A stretch of DNA of 19,626 bases from assembly GCA_041749015.1 (NCBI GenBank), contig JBGTCD010000070.1:1-19626 (forward strand), in the 5' to 3' direction. Made by a program: the position numbers and the translations under genes. Under the pieces are notes generated by a model, which ran no database searches, was not told the origin of the DNA, and was given only the letters and a program-made list of their open reading frames with translations. This document shows, piece by piece, positions 1 through 8,999 of the stretch. Position 1 is the first letter of the stretch, and every line of letters begins with the position of its first letter. Origin of the DNA: JBGTCD01 sp041749015. GTDB taxonomy: Bacteria; Bacteroidota; Bacteroidia; Cytophagales; Cyclobacteriaceae.

Positions 1-2258
1 TTCATGAGTGGTATCCTATTGAGGATGAATCCCTGAAAATAATGCTGATACCTGATTTCTGCCATGCGGTCGCTCACAAACTCTGAAAAATTCATGGTAT
101 TATAAGCAATAGAGGTATAGAAAGCAGATTCATTACCAATATGATTTTTAAGAAGAGGAAAAGGCAACGTTCCGGTGATCCACACAGTATTAATGCGCAT
201 TCGCGAAATCCCTATAGGTCCCATCTTCATTCTTTTATCGATTGAAAATTTGAATTTGTTGTAAGCAAAATCACCATCCAAAACACCATTTAGCCCTCTG
301 GTATAAGCAAAGATAAATATAGGCCAGCGATCAGGCCCCAAACTGAGCCGTTCATTATCATTGATCACATATAACTCATCCCGGGCATATCTGGCCTCTG
401 CGTATACTTCTGTTACTGAAAAATTCTGCCTGATGTCACCTGCTTGCCCTAGTTCTATTGAAAAGGGGAAAAATTCCTGAATGGGCTCATAATACTGATG
501 TTTGAACCCCACCCTCTGCGTGAAACCCTTGACCAGATCTGCTTCTGCATACCCCCTTACCACGTCATATCGGTAGGGAAAAACCAAATCCCCAAACCGG
601 GTGGCTGCCTGAAAAATATAATTAGACTGGAGGTCTTCAATACTTAATCCAACCTGGTCTATATCTCTGGAAAATGATACCCCTGCACTTGCCCACGGTC
701 GTTTTGAAAAAACATAGTCCATCCCACCATGGTATTTAAACAGCTCATCACCAAACCCATAGGCCAATTGACCGCTAAACACCCAACGATCACTAAACCC
801 GATGTTAGTTCTGAATCCGCTCTGTAACCGTGCTCCCTCTACCGAATTGAGAGTAAACATCCACAACCAGGGTCCAACATCAATATTTCCTACCTTTTTG
901 TAACCAGTAGCAAGTATTTTTAAGATTTCTGTGTAATTTTTGATTATGGGCACATTCCTTATCGTATCGACCATAGCATAAACTTTAATCTCATCAGGAG
1001 AAATGGGCTCATGCCGGATGGTGTTCCAAAAATCTTCGTTTCTGTTGCTTAGGTAACCAGGCTCCAAATCCACCTGATTGGTATAGAATGATGATTTTTT
1101 GGGCTCGTTAACAATAATATTTTTGCTGGAGGTGTAGAATTTAGCCAGTAATCCAGCGCTTTTTTCGGATAAGGCACTAAAATCAATTAATACCCGAGTA
1201 TGACTTGGCATCCAGGGCCCAGTGGCAGTGGGACTCAATTCCTGCTGGATCTTAATTTTTTCGACAAAATTAAGGTTAGCTGAGGCACTTACCGTAGCAT
1301 CAATTTGCTTTAAGGCATAGTCTGATCTGGTAATCCACATAGTACCAGAAAATGCCAAATCATGTTCTCTTTTTGGGAAAAAATCAAGTCGGTAACAATA
1401 ATCATCCCCCACCCAAAGGCTGTCTGTAAGGTCGTATTCGTAAAAACCTTTCCAACCAACAGCAATTGGTGACATGAAGTTTTTGCCTACAATATTGAGC
1501 CAGTTGCGATAGAAATTATACTCCTGGAAGGAACTACCAATGACCTGGGAGATCAGTGAGCCATCTTCCATGCCAACACCGGTAATCCTGGTATTGCGAA
1601 TATTCTCCCGGGTTTGCTGAAGGGATTTTTTATAATAAAAATCAGAAACAGACTCTGAAATAAATACCGGAAGCACCGGAAGCCCATCTTCTCCCAAAAC
1701 TAGTTGGGCATTATCGATCACCTCAGAAATTTTACGCATTACCTTGCGATCCTGTAGCCTGTCAGAAATATTATCAAGAGCAATTTCAATTTTGGTATAG
1801 CTTTCAAATTGATAGGCCTCGAGGGCTTGCTTGTCATGGCGGTCCTTATTTTTGACCACCCGCCTTAATATTTTATAAGCAGGATTTTCACCAGCCATGA
1901 TCACTACCTCTGAAAGCCCCATGACCTGGTCTGTCAACCGAAAATTTAGCTCCTGATCTTGCTGGCTGGAAAGGGCCCTGGACTCGGTGCCATATCCTGT
2001 GTATGAAGCGTACAAAGAATCCGGATTTCCACTGAATTTTACTTCAAAGTATCCATTGAAATTTGTTACAGTACCCGTTTGTTTATCAGAAAGATATACG
2101 TTTGCAAAAGGAATAGGATCACCGGTTTTATAATCCATGACCCGACCCCGTACCACCCGATCCTGCCCTTGGGTAATATAAGGTGTCAATAGGATCAAAA
2201 ACCAAACTGCTGACAGAAAAATCCGAAAATAACAGCGATTCCAACTAAATTCAGGCAT
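1..2258 (-). CDS. DUF5686 / carboxypeptidase-regulatory-like outer-membrane protein (3' end beyond window)
   Basis: I read an uninterrupted frame of 752 codons from the ATG at 2258 to the left edge, so the C-terminus is missing. Residues 1-30 form a signal peptide (hydrophobic stretch around FLSAVWFLILLTPYI, then TQGQD). Residues about 34-115 are a CarboxypepD_reg-like beta-sandwich (VVRGRVMDYKTGDPIPFANV, later GYFEVKFSG). The rest is rich in aromatic, alternating-polarity segments and matches the DUF5686 family of Bacteroidota outer-membrane proteins, many annotated only as carboxypeptidase-like regulatory domain proteins. The family's molecular role is not established; an outer-membrane beta-barrel with a periplasmic N-terminal domain is the likely topology. 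It starts 11 bp after the stop of the sanA-like gene and is probably co-transcribed with it. Family assignment is confident, function is not. Confidence 0.88.
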   Translation of the reverse strand, partial: MPEFSWNRCYFRIFLSAVWFLILLTPYITQGQDRVVRGRVMDYKTGDPIPFANVYLSDKQTGTVTNFNGYFEVKFSGNPDSLYASYTGYGTESRALSSQQDQELNFRLTDQVMGLSEVVIMAGENPAYKILRRVVKNKDRHDKQALEAYQFESYTKIEIALDNISDRLQDRKVMRKISEVIDNAQLVLGEDGLPVLPVFISESVSDFYYKKSLQQTRENIRNTRITGVGMEDGSLISQVIGSSFQEYNFYRNWLNIVGKNFMSPIAVGWKGFYEYDLTDSLWVGDDYCYRLDFFPKREHDLAFSGTMWITRSDYALKQIDATVSASANLNFVEKIKIQQELSPTATGPWMPSHTRVLIDFSALSEKSAGLLAKFYTSSKNIIVNEPKKSSFYTNQVDLEPGYLSNRNEDFWNTIRHEPISPDEIKVYAMVDTIRNVPIIKNYTEILKILATGYKKVGNIDVGPWLWMFTLNSVEGARLQSGFRTNIGFSDRWVFSGQLAYGFGDELFKYHGGMDYVFSKRPWASAGVSFSRDIDQVGLSIEDLQSNYIFQAATRFGDLVFPYRYDVVRGYAEADLVKGFTQRVGFKHQYYEPIQEFFPFSIELGQAGDIRQNFSVTEVYAEARYARDELYVINDNERLSLGPDRWPIFIFAYTRGLNGVLDGDFAYNKFKFSIDKRMKMGPIGISRMRINTVWITGTLPFPLLKNHIGNESAFYTSIAYNTMNFSEFVSDRMAEIRYQHYFQGFILNRIPLM

Positions 2259-2269
2259 AAATCTTTAGA

Positions 2270-2926
2270 TTAACCCAGGTTAATTTTTTCAACCTCTCCC
2301 AGGTGCCTGGGGGTCTTTTTAAGAACGTAAAGATCTATTACAGCCTTGGTTCGAGCAAATATTTCTCTCACTTCGACCTTGTAGCGGTATGTAAAAGGGA
2401 GGTCGTTGGTAACTACTGCCTTGGCACTCATCCCGTAGAATTGGCTAATAAATAAAGCACGGTAACTATGAAACGGCTGGGTTACAATTAGGATACTGTC
2501 TTGCCCAAAAATTTCCTTGCATCGGATTACGGAATCCAGTGTCCTGAGGCCGGCAAAATCGAGAGTGATAGCCGAGTCAGGAACATTAAGTTGTATCAAA
2601 GACTTCCGCATGTCTCTTGGCTCATTATAGTAAGGCGAGCTATTGTCACCGCTCACTAGAATATGTCTGATGCTGCCATTCAGGTAGAGGTCTGAGGCCA
2701 CCTGCATTCGGTCATCAAAAAACGGGTTGGGGGATCCGTCCTTTCGGCTTTTACTGGTACCTAGCACCATGGCAATTTCAGGTAAATTGCCAATTTCTCC
2801 CTCGGCATGATATACATGGCGTTTGGTAGCTTGTATCACCCAAATGTTACACCCTACCACTAATAAAAATCCACAAAAAGAAAGTATTCCAATTATCCTT
2901 ATTAACCGCCTAAAAAATCGTTTCAT
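2270..2926 (-). CDS. SanA/YdcF-family (DUF218) membrane-anchored protein
   Basis: A 218-residue protein with a basic N-terminus (MKRFFRRLIR) and one membrane segment at about residues 11-31, followed by a DUF218 domain at about 50-200. Visible family motifs are AMVLGTS (52-58), the NPFFDDRM stretch (67-74), LVSGDN (90-95), DFAGLRTLDS (123-132) and VTQPFHSYRA (148-157). E. coli SanA, of similar size and topology, affects envelope permeability to vancomycin at high temperature; the biochemical activity of the family is uncertain. The domain should face the periplasm. It lies 52 bp downstream of trmH and 11 bp upstream of the DUF5686 gene, so it is probably expressed from the same minus-strand run. 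I saw no TAnnTTTG element in the 52-bp gap. Confidence 0.88.
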   Translation of the reverse strand: MKRFFRRLIRIIGILSFCGFLLVVGCNIWVIQATKRHVYHAEGEIGNLPEIAMVLGTSKSRKDGSPNPFFDDRMQVASDLYLNGSIRHILVSGDNSSPYYNEPRDMRKSLIQLNVPDSAITLDFAGLRTLDSVIRCKEIFGQDSILIVTQPFHSYRALFISQFYGMSAKAVVTNDLPFTYRYKVEVREIFARTKAVIDLYVLKKTPRHLGEVEKINLG

Positions 2927-2978
2927 GTTATTCTATATTGGGCTTTGGCAGTGATTCAAAAAATTATATTAAAGTAAT

Positions 2979-3668
2979 CTATTGGCTGGATTGTAAACGC
3001 AAAAATTCCTTTTCATGTATATCGGCATTTTTCACCAAGTTCTTAAACCAGCATAACCGCAATTCCTCTTTTTCGGTTTCATTAAGACACCAGGTCGTAC
3101 CTGATTGTCGTAACCTGGAAACCAGATCATTGAGAATAATCCCTGCAGCTACAGAAATGTTGAGACTTTTAGTAAACCCATACAATGGGATTTGAATGGT
3201 ATCATCCACCGCAGTCCTGGCATCATCGCTTAACCCGGATTCTTCTGTGCCAAACACCAGGGCATATTTTTGTGTAGTGTCCATATCGGATACGGTCTTT
3301 AATTTGGGGTCGGGAATGGTGCCTATAACCCTGTAACCGGATTTTTTTAACCGACCAAAGCAGTCTTTAACTTTATCGGTTGATTCCGAATACTGGTGGA
3401 GGGTCACCCATTTACTGGAGCCTCTTACTATGTGCTGATTGATCTTATATTGGTTTTTGGCTTCTATAATGTGAATATCCTGAATGCCCAAAGCCTCACA
3501 GGTACGCAATACTGCACTGGCATTATGGGGGTGATAAATATTTTCAAGCACCACTGTAATGTGCCGGGTTCTGTTGGCTAATACCGCTTCAATCACCTGC
3601 TTTTTATGGTCAGTAACAAACTTTGACAGGTAGGTAGTCAAATTGTTAGATTGATCATTGGCCTCCAT
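2979..3668 (-). CDS. trmH: tRNA (guanosine-2'-O-)-methyltransferase, TrmH/SpoU family
   Basis: A 229-residue SPOUT-class methyltransferase, the same length as E. coli TrmH. All three SpoU motifs are visible: motif 1 (NASAVLRTCEALG, residues 49-61, with the conserved Asn49 and Arg55), motif 2 (LVFGTEESGLS, 137-147, Glu143) and motif 3 (IPLYGFTKSLNISVA, 160-174). The C-terminal extension (about 180-229) is also typical of TrmH rather than of rRNA-specific TrmB/RlmB members, which have an N-terminal substrate-binding domain that is absent here. The expected reaction is 2'-O-methylation of G18 in the tRNA D-loop using S-adenosylmethionine. The gene starts only 5 bp after the parC stop, implying co-transcription. 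The exact tRNA substrate is inferred from the family. Confidence 0.93.
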   Translation of the reverse strand: MEANDQSNNLTTYLSKFVTDHKKQVIEAVLANRTRHITVVLENIYHPHNASAVLRTCEALGIQDIHIIEAKNQYKINQHIVRGSSKWVTLHQYSESTDKVKDCFGRLKKSGYRVIGTIPDPKLKTVSDMDTTQKYALVFGTEESGLSDDARTAVDDTIQIPLYGFTKSLNISVAAGIILNDLVSRLRQSGTTWCLNETEKEELRLCWFKNLVKNADIHEKEFLRLQSSQ

Positions 3669-3673
3669 GAATC

Positions 3674-6397
3674 CTAAAAATCAAGTTCGATGGTTTGCCC
3701 TGGAAGAAAACCGCTCTCTTTAGTCGGTCCTTTTCCCTGTGGCTTTTCCTGATCTTTTGTAACAGTTGGTGAGTCTGGTGATTCTTTGGGCGGTTCGGGC
3801 TGAGCTGTAATCTTATTTTCCTCAGGCTCTTGGTGGACTGCATCAGGATTCTTGGGTGTATCCTCAGCCTTTAAGTCTTTCTTTTCTTTATCATCTTCAA
3901 TTAACGTCACTTTTTTTACATCCCATGAAACCAGCCTGTTACCCAATGCTTTCCATCCTTTCACCTCGATCAGCTCAGATAAACGTAGTTCCTCCTTTAC
4001 TTTTTCTTTGGATTTACTCTTAACTCCTTCCGTCAGTGCTACGGGATGTTCAGACCTGGTAATCAGCACCAACCTGGAGCCGGGTGCATCACTGATAAAG
4101 GAAAATCGCTTACCTGTGGTCTGGGTTTCAATCTTAAAACGCTTGATGAGGAAGTTTTTGGTACTTCCATCCACATGAACGGCCGTTAAGACTAATTCAG
4201 GGTCAAGTTTGGTAATCAATGCTACTTTTCCTGCATCATACCGGTTGGTGATTTCATAAGAAGTCAATTCATAAGTACCATCATTATAGGCTACCAGAAT
4301 ATGATCCTCACCCTGGAACTCCCCTACATGCTGGCCCCTGCCTTCCTTATTCAAGCGACCAATGGCATCATCATACCAAATGTCCAGACCACTAAGTGTA
4401 GAAACCCCTTCGGACTTTTGTTCAATTTTCCGTACCGGATATCTTGTTAAAATATTCCCACCTGCTCCCCTGCCCTTGATTTCAATGTCTGCAAAGTCAA
4501 AGTCAAATACTTTGGTTCTGGCCTTGCATCCGGATGTGAGCTTTACAGTGACCACCTCAGCTTCACCGTTGGGATTGGCCGATAGGTAGAGCACTTTGGA
4601 GCCTTTAGAGCCCTTGGTCAGATCATATTCCTTATCTCTGGTGACTGCTGTAACGGAGAATCGCTTGACCATAGCCCTGCCGGATTTGGCATCCACATAA
4701 ATCAGATTGTAGACCATGCGCTCATCACCCTTCTTCCATACTCCGGCATGAAGGATATTTTTACCCATAAATACCTTTTCTGAAATTCTTGAAACCACCA
4801 TTTTACCATCCTCTCTGATCGCGATGATATCGTCCATATCTGAGCAGTCGCAAATGAATTCATCTTTCTTGAGCCCAAATCCGATAAATCCATCACTTTT
4901 ATTGACGTATAGCTTCTGATTATTTGCCGCTACCACATTGGCGGTGATGGTATCAAAAGACATGATCTCGGTCTTTCTTTCCCTACCTTTGCCATATTGC
5001 TCCAATAACCTTTGAAAATACGATATGGCATATTCGGTGATGTTGTTCAGGTGGTGCTCTGTTTCCTTAAGCTCTTCCTCCAGCCTTTTGAGCAATTCGT
5101 CAGCCTTAAAAGCATCAAATTTGGATATTCTTTTAATTTTTATCTCGGTGAGCCTAATGATGTCATCATGGGTAATCACCCGATAAAAGTCCTTTTTATA
5201 TGGCTCAAGACCCTTATCGATGGTTTCGAGCACGGCTTCCCAGGTCTCACATTCCTCAATATCCCTGTATATTCTGTTCTCAATAAAAATACGCTCCAGA
5301 GAGGAAAAGAGAATCTTCTCCATCAGCTCCCCTTTTCTGATCTCCAATTCATTAGTCAGGAGACTTACAGTTCTTTCGGTATTGATCCTCAGAATCTCTC
5401 GTACTGGCAAAAACCGGGGTTTATCCTCTACAATTACGCAAGCATTGGGACTTATAGATACCTCACAATCGGTAAAGGCGTAAAGTGCATCAATGGTAAT
5501 ATCCGGAGACTGTCCCGGAGCGAGGGTCACCAGGATCTCTACATCCTTGGCAGTATTGTCCACCACCTGTTTGATCTTAATCTTTCCCTTGTCATTGGCT
5601 TTGACGATTGATTCAATTAATCCTGCAGTGGTAGTACCAAAGGGGATGTCCTTGATGACCAGAGATTTTTTATCTAATTCTTCAATTCGTGCTCTCACCC
5701 TGACTCTTCCGCCCCTTAAGCCATCATTATATTCTGAAAAGTCAGCCATCCCCCCGGTGGGAAAATCAGGATAAACCTTTGGTTTCCTGCCTTTAAGCAC
5801 ATCTATCGAGGCATGAATCAATTCACAAAAGTTATGAGGCAATATTTTGGTAGAAAGGCCCACCGCAATCCCTTCGACTCCAATAGCTAGAAGTAGAGGG
5901 AATTTTACAGGCAGATTGACGGGCTCCTTCTTTCTTCCATCATAAGAAAGCTGCCAATCAGTAGTTTGAGGGTTAAAGACTACCTCAAGTGCGAATTTGG
6001 ATAAGCGCACTTCAATATATCGTGGCGCTGCTGCATTGTCACCCGTACGGATGTCGCCCCAGTTACCCTGGGTATCAAATAATAGTTCTTTTTGGCCCAG
6101 AGTAATGATAGCATCGCCTATGGAAGCATCACCGTGGGGGTGGTACTGCATGGTACTACCAATCACATTGGCGACCTTATTAAACCGGCCATCATCCATT
6201 TCCTTCAAGGCATGCATGATGCGGCGCTGCACCGGTTTGAACCCATCCTCCAGAGCGGGGACAGCACGCTCCAGGATGACATAGGATGCATAATCCAAAA
6301 ACCAATCCTTATACATCCCAGATACCGGGATTACTTCATGGATGGTACCTTCTTTTGGCGGTTCTTTACCGTTCGAACCATTTACCGCTTCACTCAT
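3674..6397 (-). CDS. parC: DNA topoisomerase IV subunit A
   Basis: A 907-residue type IIA topoisomerase A subunit that cleaves and rejoins DNA and decatenates daughter chromosomes with ParE. The N-terminal winged-helix/tower region spans about 30-480: QRRIMHALKEM at 57-67, the quinolone-region helix YHPHGDASIGDAI at 85-97, and the active-site tyrosine Tyr127 in APRYIEVRLS. A beta-pinwheel-like C-terminal domain spans about 500-830 and lacks a canonical GyrA box, which favours ParC over GyrA. Residues about 838-907 are a low-complexity Lys/Glu/Pro linker that ends in GQTIELDF. The serine commonly found at E. coli position 80 is Ala91 here. The start codon overlaps the parE stop (ATGA), so the two subunits are translationally coupled, and trmH follows after 5 bp. 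Confidence 0.97.
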   Translation of the reverse strand: MSEAVNGSNGKEPPKEGTIHEVIPVSGMYKDWFLDYASYVILERAVPALEDGFKPVQRRIMHALKEMDDGRFNKVANVIGSTMQYHPHGDASIGDAIITLGQKELLFDTQGNWGDIRTGDNAAAPRYIEVRLSKFALEVVFNPQTTDWQLSYDGRKKEPVNLPVKFPLLLAIGVEGIAVGLSTKILPHNFCELIHASIDVLKGRKPKVYPDFPTGGMADFSEYNDGLRGGRVRVRARIEELDKKSLVIKDIPFGTTTAGLIESIVKANDKGKIKIKQVVDNTAKDVEILVTLAPGQSPDITIDALYAFTDCEVSISPNACVIVEDKPRFLPVREILRINTERTVSLLTNELEIRKGELMEKILFSSLERIFIENRIYRDIEECETWEAVLETIDKGLEPYKKDFYRVITHDDIIRLTEIKIKRISKFDAFKADELLKRLEEELKETEHHLNNITEYAISYFQRLLEQYGKGRERKTEIMSFDTITANVVAANNQKLYVNKSDGFIGFGLKKDEFICDCSDMDDIIAIREDGKMVVSRISEKVFMGKNILHAGVWKKGDERMVYNLIYVDAKSGRAMVKRFSVTAVTRDKEYDLTKGSKGSKVLYLSANPNGEAEVVTVKLTSGCKARTKVFDFDFADIEIKGRGAGGNILTRYPVRKIEQKSEGVSTLSGLDIWYDDAIGRLNKEGRGQHVGEFQGEDHILVAYNDGTYELTSYEITNRYDAGKVALITKLDPELVLTAVHVDGSTKNFLIKRFKIETQTTGKRFSFISDAPGSRLVLITRSEHPVALTEGVKSKSKEKVKEELRLSELIEVKGWKALGNRLVSWDVKKVTLIEDDKEKKDLKAEDTPKNPDAVHQEPEENKITAQPEPPKESPDSPTVTKDQEKPQGKGPTKESGFLPGQTIELDF

Positions 6398-8298
6398 TGT
6401 TCCTGATCTTTTTGTTCCACCTCTTCAACCTGCTCTTTTTGGTCAGCCGCTGCAATGAGGTCTTTTTCTATTCTTAAATTATCAATGATAAATTCCTGGC
6501 GCTCAGGTGTATTCTTGCCCATATAAAATGAAAGAATCTGGTCTATAGAAGTGTCCTTTATAAGTATGATCGGCTCCAGACGAATGTCTGACCCTATAAA
6601 ATTTCCGAACTCCTCTGGAGATATCTCTCCTAGTCCCTTAAACCGGGTGATCTCAGGCCTGGAACCCAGCTTTTCCATGGCTTTTTGCTTTTCTTCCTCA
6701 CTGTAGCAATAGATGGTTTCCTTTTTATTTCTCACCCTGAACAATGGGGTATCAAGAATATAAACATGGCCCTGCTTGACCAGATCAGGAAAGAACTGCA
6801 GAAAGAAGGTCAATAATAGTAACCTAATATGCATGCCATCCACATCTGCATCAGTAGCAATGATGATCTTTCGATACCGGAGTCCTTCGATGCCATCCTC
6901 AATATTCAGCGCATGCTGCAATAAGTTGAATTCCTCATTTTCATAAACCACCTTCTTGGTTAGGTTGTAGCAATTAAGCGGCTTGCCACGTAAACTAAAT
7001 ACCGCCTGAGTCTGGACATCCCTCGACTTGGTGATGGACCCACTTGCAGAATCTCCCTCAGTGATGAAAATCATGGTATCATCAACTCTGTCACCCTTTT
7101 TATCATCGTAATGCAACCTGCAATCCCTGAGTTTTTTGTTATGAAGGTTGGCCTTTTTGGCCCGCTCATTGGCCAGTTTTTTAATGCCGGCAATTTCCTT
7201 TCTTTCCCGCTCAGATTGCAGAATTCTTTTCAATAGCTGGTCTGCAGTATCTGGATTTCGATGCAAATAATTATCCAGCTCCTTTTTGACAAAATCATTC
7301 ACGAAGGTCCTTACCGTAGGCCCGTCATGGCCTACATTTTGGGAACCTAATTTTGTCTTGGTCTGAGACTCAAACACCGGTTCCTGTACCCTAATGGCAA
7401 TAGCAGCTATTATACTGGAGCGGATATCTGCTGCATCAAAGTCCTTTTTGTAAAACTCCCTTACCGCCCTGACCACAGCCTCTCTGAAAGCGGCCAGGTG
7501 GGTGCCCCCCTGGGTGGTATTCTGACCATTGACAAAAGAATAGTATTCTTCACCATACTGATTGGTATGGGACATGGCCATCTCAATATCTTCGCCTTTG
7601 AGATGAATTATGGGGTACCTGAGGCTCTCAGGAGTGGATTTTCGTTCAAGAAGGTCGAGGAGACCTTTTTCAGAAAAAAACTTCCTGCCATTAAAATTAA
7701 TCGTAAGCCCTGCATTGAGGAATACATAATTCCAAATCAGGTCATCCAGGTATTCAGGAATAAAATGAAAGTTTCTGAATATGGTTTCATCCGGTTCAAA
7801 AACCACCAGAGTCCCGTTCCTGCCTGAAGCCGAAGTGATTTTAGCATCGGTCAAAATATTCCCCTGGTTGAATTCGGCTACTTTGGTCTGTCCTTCCCTA
7901 AAGGATTGTACCTTGAAATGCCTGGATAATGCATTCACCGCTTTGGTACCCACACCATTCAGGCCTACGGACTTTTGAAATACGGTAGAATCATATTTAC
8001 CGCCAGTATTGATCTTGGATACGCAGTCCACTACTTTACCAAGCGGAATGCCACGGCCATAATCCCGAATTTCTACCTTATAGTCTGTGATTTTAATATC
8101 GATGGTCTTGCCAAAGCCCATCATGTGTTCATCAATGCAATTGTCAATGACTTCCTTAACCAGCACATAAATCCCATCATCCTGCGCAGAGCCATCTCCC
8201 AACTTGCCAATATACATCCCGGGGCGGAGCCGGATATGCTCTTTCCAATCCAGCGACTTGATACTATCTTCAGTATATTCAAAAACTTCGTTTCCCAT
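6394..8298 (-). CDS. parE: DNA topoisomerase IV subunit B (GHKL ATPase)
   Basis: A 634-residue GHKL/TOPRIM subunit supplying ATP-driven strand passage for topoisomerase IV. The ATP-binding motifs are present: KEVIDNCIDE (48-57, catalytic Glu49, Mg-binding Asn53), RDYGRGIP (78-85) and GLNGVGTKAVNALS (112-125). The transducer QTK loop is at 312-314. The TOPRIM domain has Glu414 in ITEGDSASGS and the acidic cluster Asp483/485/487 in ATDADVDGMH. RFKGLGEISPEE (552-563) is the conserved C-terminal motif. The length and immediate pairing with parC distinguish it from GyrB. The C-terminus ends in a short acidic/Gln stretch. It is the first gene of the minus-strand run. The 162-bp gap upstream has no exact TAnnTTTG; the nearest is a TAAATTTA on the minus strand at about 8392-8399, too weak to call. 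Confidence 0.97.
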   Translation of the reverse strand: MGNEVFEYTEDSIKSLDWKEHIRLRPGMYIGKLGDGSAQDDGIYVLVKEVIDNCIDEHMMGFGKTIDIKITDYKVEIRDYGRGIPLGKVVDCVSKINTGGKYDSTVFQKSVGLNGVGTKAVNALSRHFKVQSFREGQTKVAEFNQGNILTDAKITSASGRNGTLVVFEPDETIFRNFHFIPEYLDDLIWNYVFLNAGLTINFNGRKFFSEKGLLDLLERKSTPESLRYPIIHLKGEDIEMAMSHTNQYGEEYYSFVNGQNTTQGGTHLAAFREAVVRAVREFYKKDFDAADIRSSIIAAIAIRVQEPVFESQTKTKLGSQNVGHDGPTVRTFVNDFVKKELDNYLHRNPDTADQLLKRILQSERERKEIAGIKKLANERAKKANLHNKKLRDCRLHYDDKKGDRVDDTMIFITEGDSASGSITKSRDVQTQAVFSLRGKPLNCYNLTKKVVYENEEFNLLQHALNIEDGIEGLRYRKIIIATDADVDGMHIRLLLLTFFLQFFPDLVKQGHVYILDTPLFRVRNKKETIYCYSEEEKQKAMEKLGSRPEITRFKGLGEISPEEFGNFIGSDIRLEPIILIKDTSIDQILSFYMGKNTPERQEFIIDNLRIEKDLIAAADQKEQVEEVEQKDQEQ

Positions 8299-8420
8299 TA
8301 CTTCACTAATCCAGTTTAATCAGGCGAATAAACACTTAATGGTTCATTTATTCAAGGGAAAACCACCTGAACCACACTAAGGGTATTTATAAATTTAATT
8401 GATATGAATGATTTTAAATT

Positions 8421-8449
8421 ATTGATTATCAATACTCTATTAGTATTGA
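8421..8449. repeat. Overlapping AT-rich inverted repeats between parE and a membrane-protein gene
   Basis: Arms TCAATACT (8429-8436) and AGTATTGA (8442-8449) form a perfect 8-bp stem around a 5-nt loop. The left arm is also part of a second palindrome, ATTGAT-T-ATCAAT (8421-8433), so the two structures are mutually exclusive. The site lies just downstream of the stop of the minus-strand membrane-protein gene and upstream of parE. It could be a weak AT-rich terminator for the former or an operator for the latter. There is no GC-rich stem or clear U-tract, so neither role is secure. The rest of 8299-8460 is AT-rich with no gene. Confidence 0.35.
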
Positions 8450-8460
8450 ATTAAATCTTA

Positions 8461-8922
8461 TTATGAGGTACTAAATTTTTTATTGATTAAAATTAATGGG
8501 AGACCAATGACCATTATGACTACTACCCCTATCCAAAAAATAAGTGCGTATTTAAATAACCCCAGGCTGACTTTTTCTACGCTGTTGAACAAGGTAATCA
8601 TATACATTCCCAACATCAGAAATATATTGACACTTCCGGCAAACCCCAGGCTCCAGGTCGATAATGGCTTGGTAAAATGCAGGTTGTGGGAGCGTTGCCT
8701 TTTCTTTATCCAGGAGAAAAATCCAAAAAATACTAGATTCACAAGGGCCCCTGTGCCGAGACTAAAGTAAAAAAAGGATTCCCGGCTGATGGTATCACCC
8801 GATTGCTGCATAGGGTTGCCGGAATAAAATACCACTTCTGATAAGGAAGCATAACAATAAAGTAGGACCGCTAAAAAGGTTAAAAGAGACACGAACCAAA
8901 AGGCAAAAATCATTCTTGACAT
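8461..8922 (-). CDS. Hypothetical four-helix integral membrane protein
   Basis: I do not recognise the family. The 153-residue product has four predicted membrane segments at about 4-24, 49-71, 91-112 and 123-146. A polar loop of about 25 residues (SEVVFYSGNPMQQ onward) follows helix 1, a basic loop (KKRQRSHN, 73-80) follows helix 2, and the C-terminus is Lys-rich. By the positive-inside rule the basic loop is cytoplasmic, so both ends are cytoplasmic. No catalytic motif is visible. The gene is divergent from the AGMO-like gene across a 77-bp spacer and could share regulation with it. A degenerate -7 element (TAAATTG) occurs upstream on the minus strand. It is probably a real gene because the frame is clean, the hydrophobicity is regular and the codon pattern resembles its neighbours. 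Confidence 0.7.
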   Translation of the reverse strand: MSRMIFAFWFVSLLTFLAVLLYCYASLSEVVFYSGNPMQQSGDTISRESFFYFSLGTGALVNLVFFGFFSWIKKRQRSHNLHFTKPLSTWSLGFAGSVNIFLMLGMYMITLFNSVEKVSLGLFKYALIFWIGVVVIMVIGLPLILINKKFSTS

Positions 8923-8974
8923 CTGTTGTTAAATTTTGCTGCAATTTAGATTATTAATTTGAACCGAGTTTTAG

Positions 8975-8982
8975 TAGATTTG
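8975..8982 (+). promoter_or_regulatory. Candidate -7 element upstream of the AGMO-like gene
   Basis: TAGATTTG is an exact match to the Bacteroidota -7 consensus TAnnTTTG and lies 17 bp before the start codon at 9000. The sequence about 20 bp further upstream (TTAT at 8951-8954) is a poor match to the -33 TTTG, while a good TTTG at 8958-8961 is too close (13 bp). The promoter call therefore rests on the -7 element and its position only. Confidence 0.35.
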
Positions 8983-8999
8983 GTTTAATTAAAAGTTTT

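Noticed and set aside
5012..5611. A 199-codon plus-strand frame opposite parC
   Set aside because: It lies entirely antisense to a conserved, clearly functional topoisomerase domain, and its translation has no recognisable domain; it is a shadow.
8958..8982. TTTG at 8958-8961 as the -33 box for TAGATTTG
   Set aside because: A 13-bp spacer is too short for the known 17-23 bp range.
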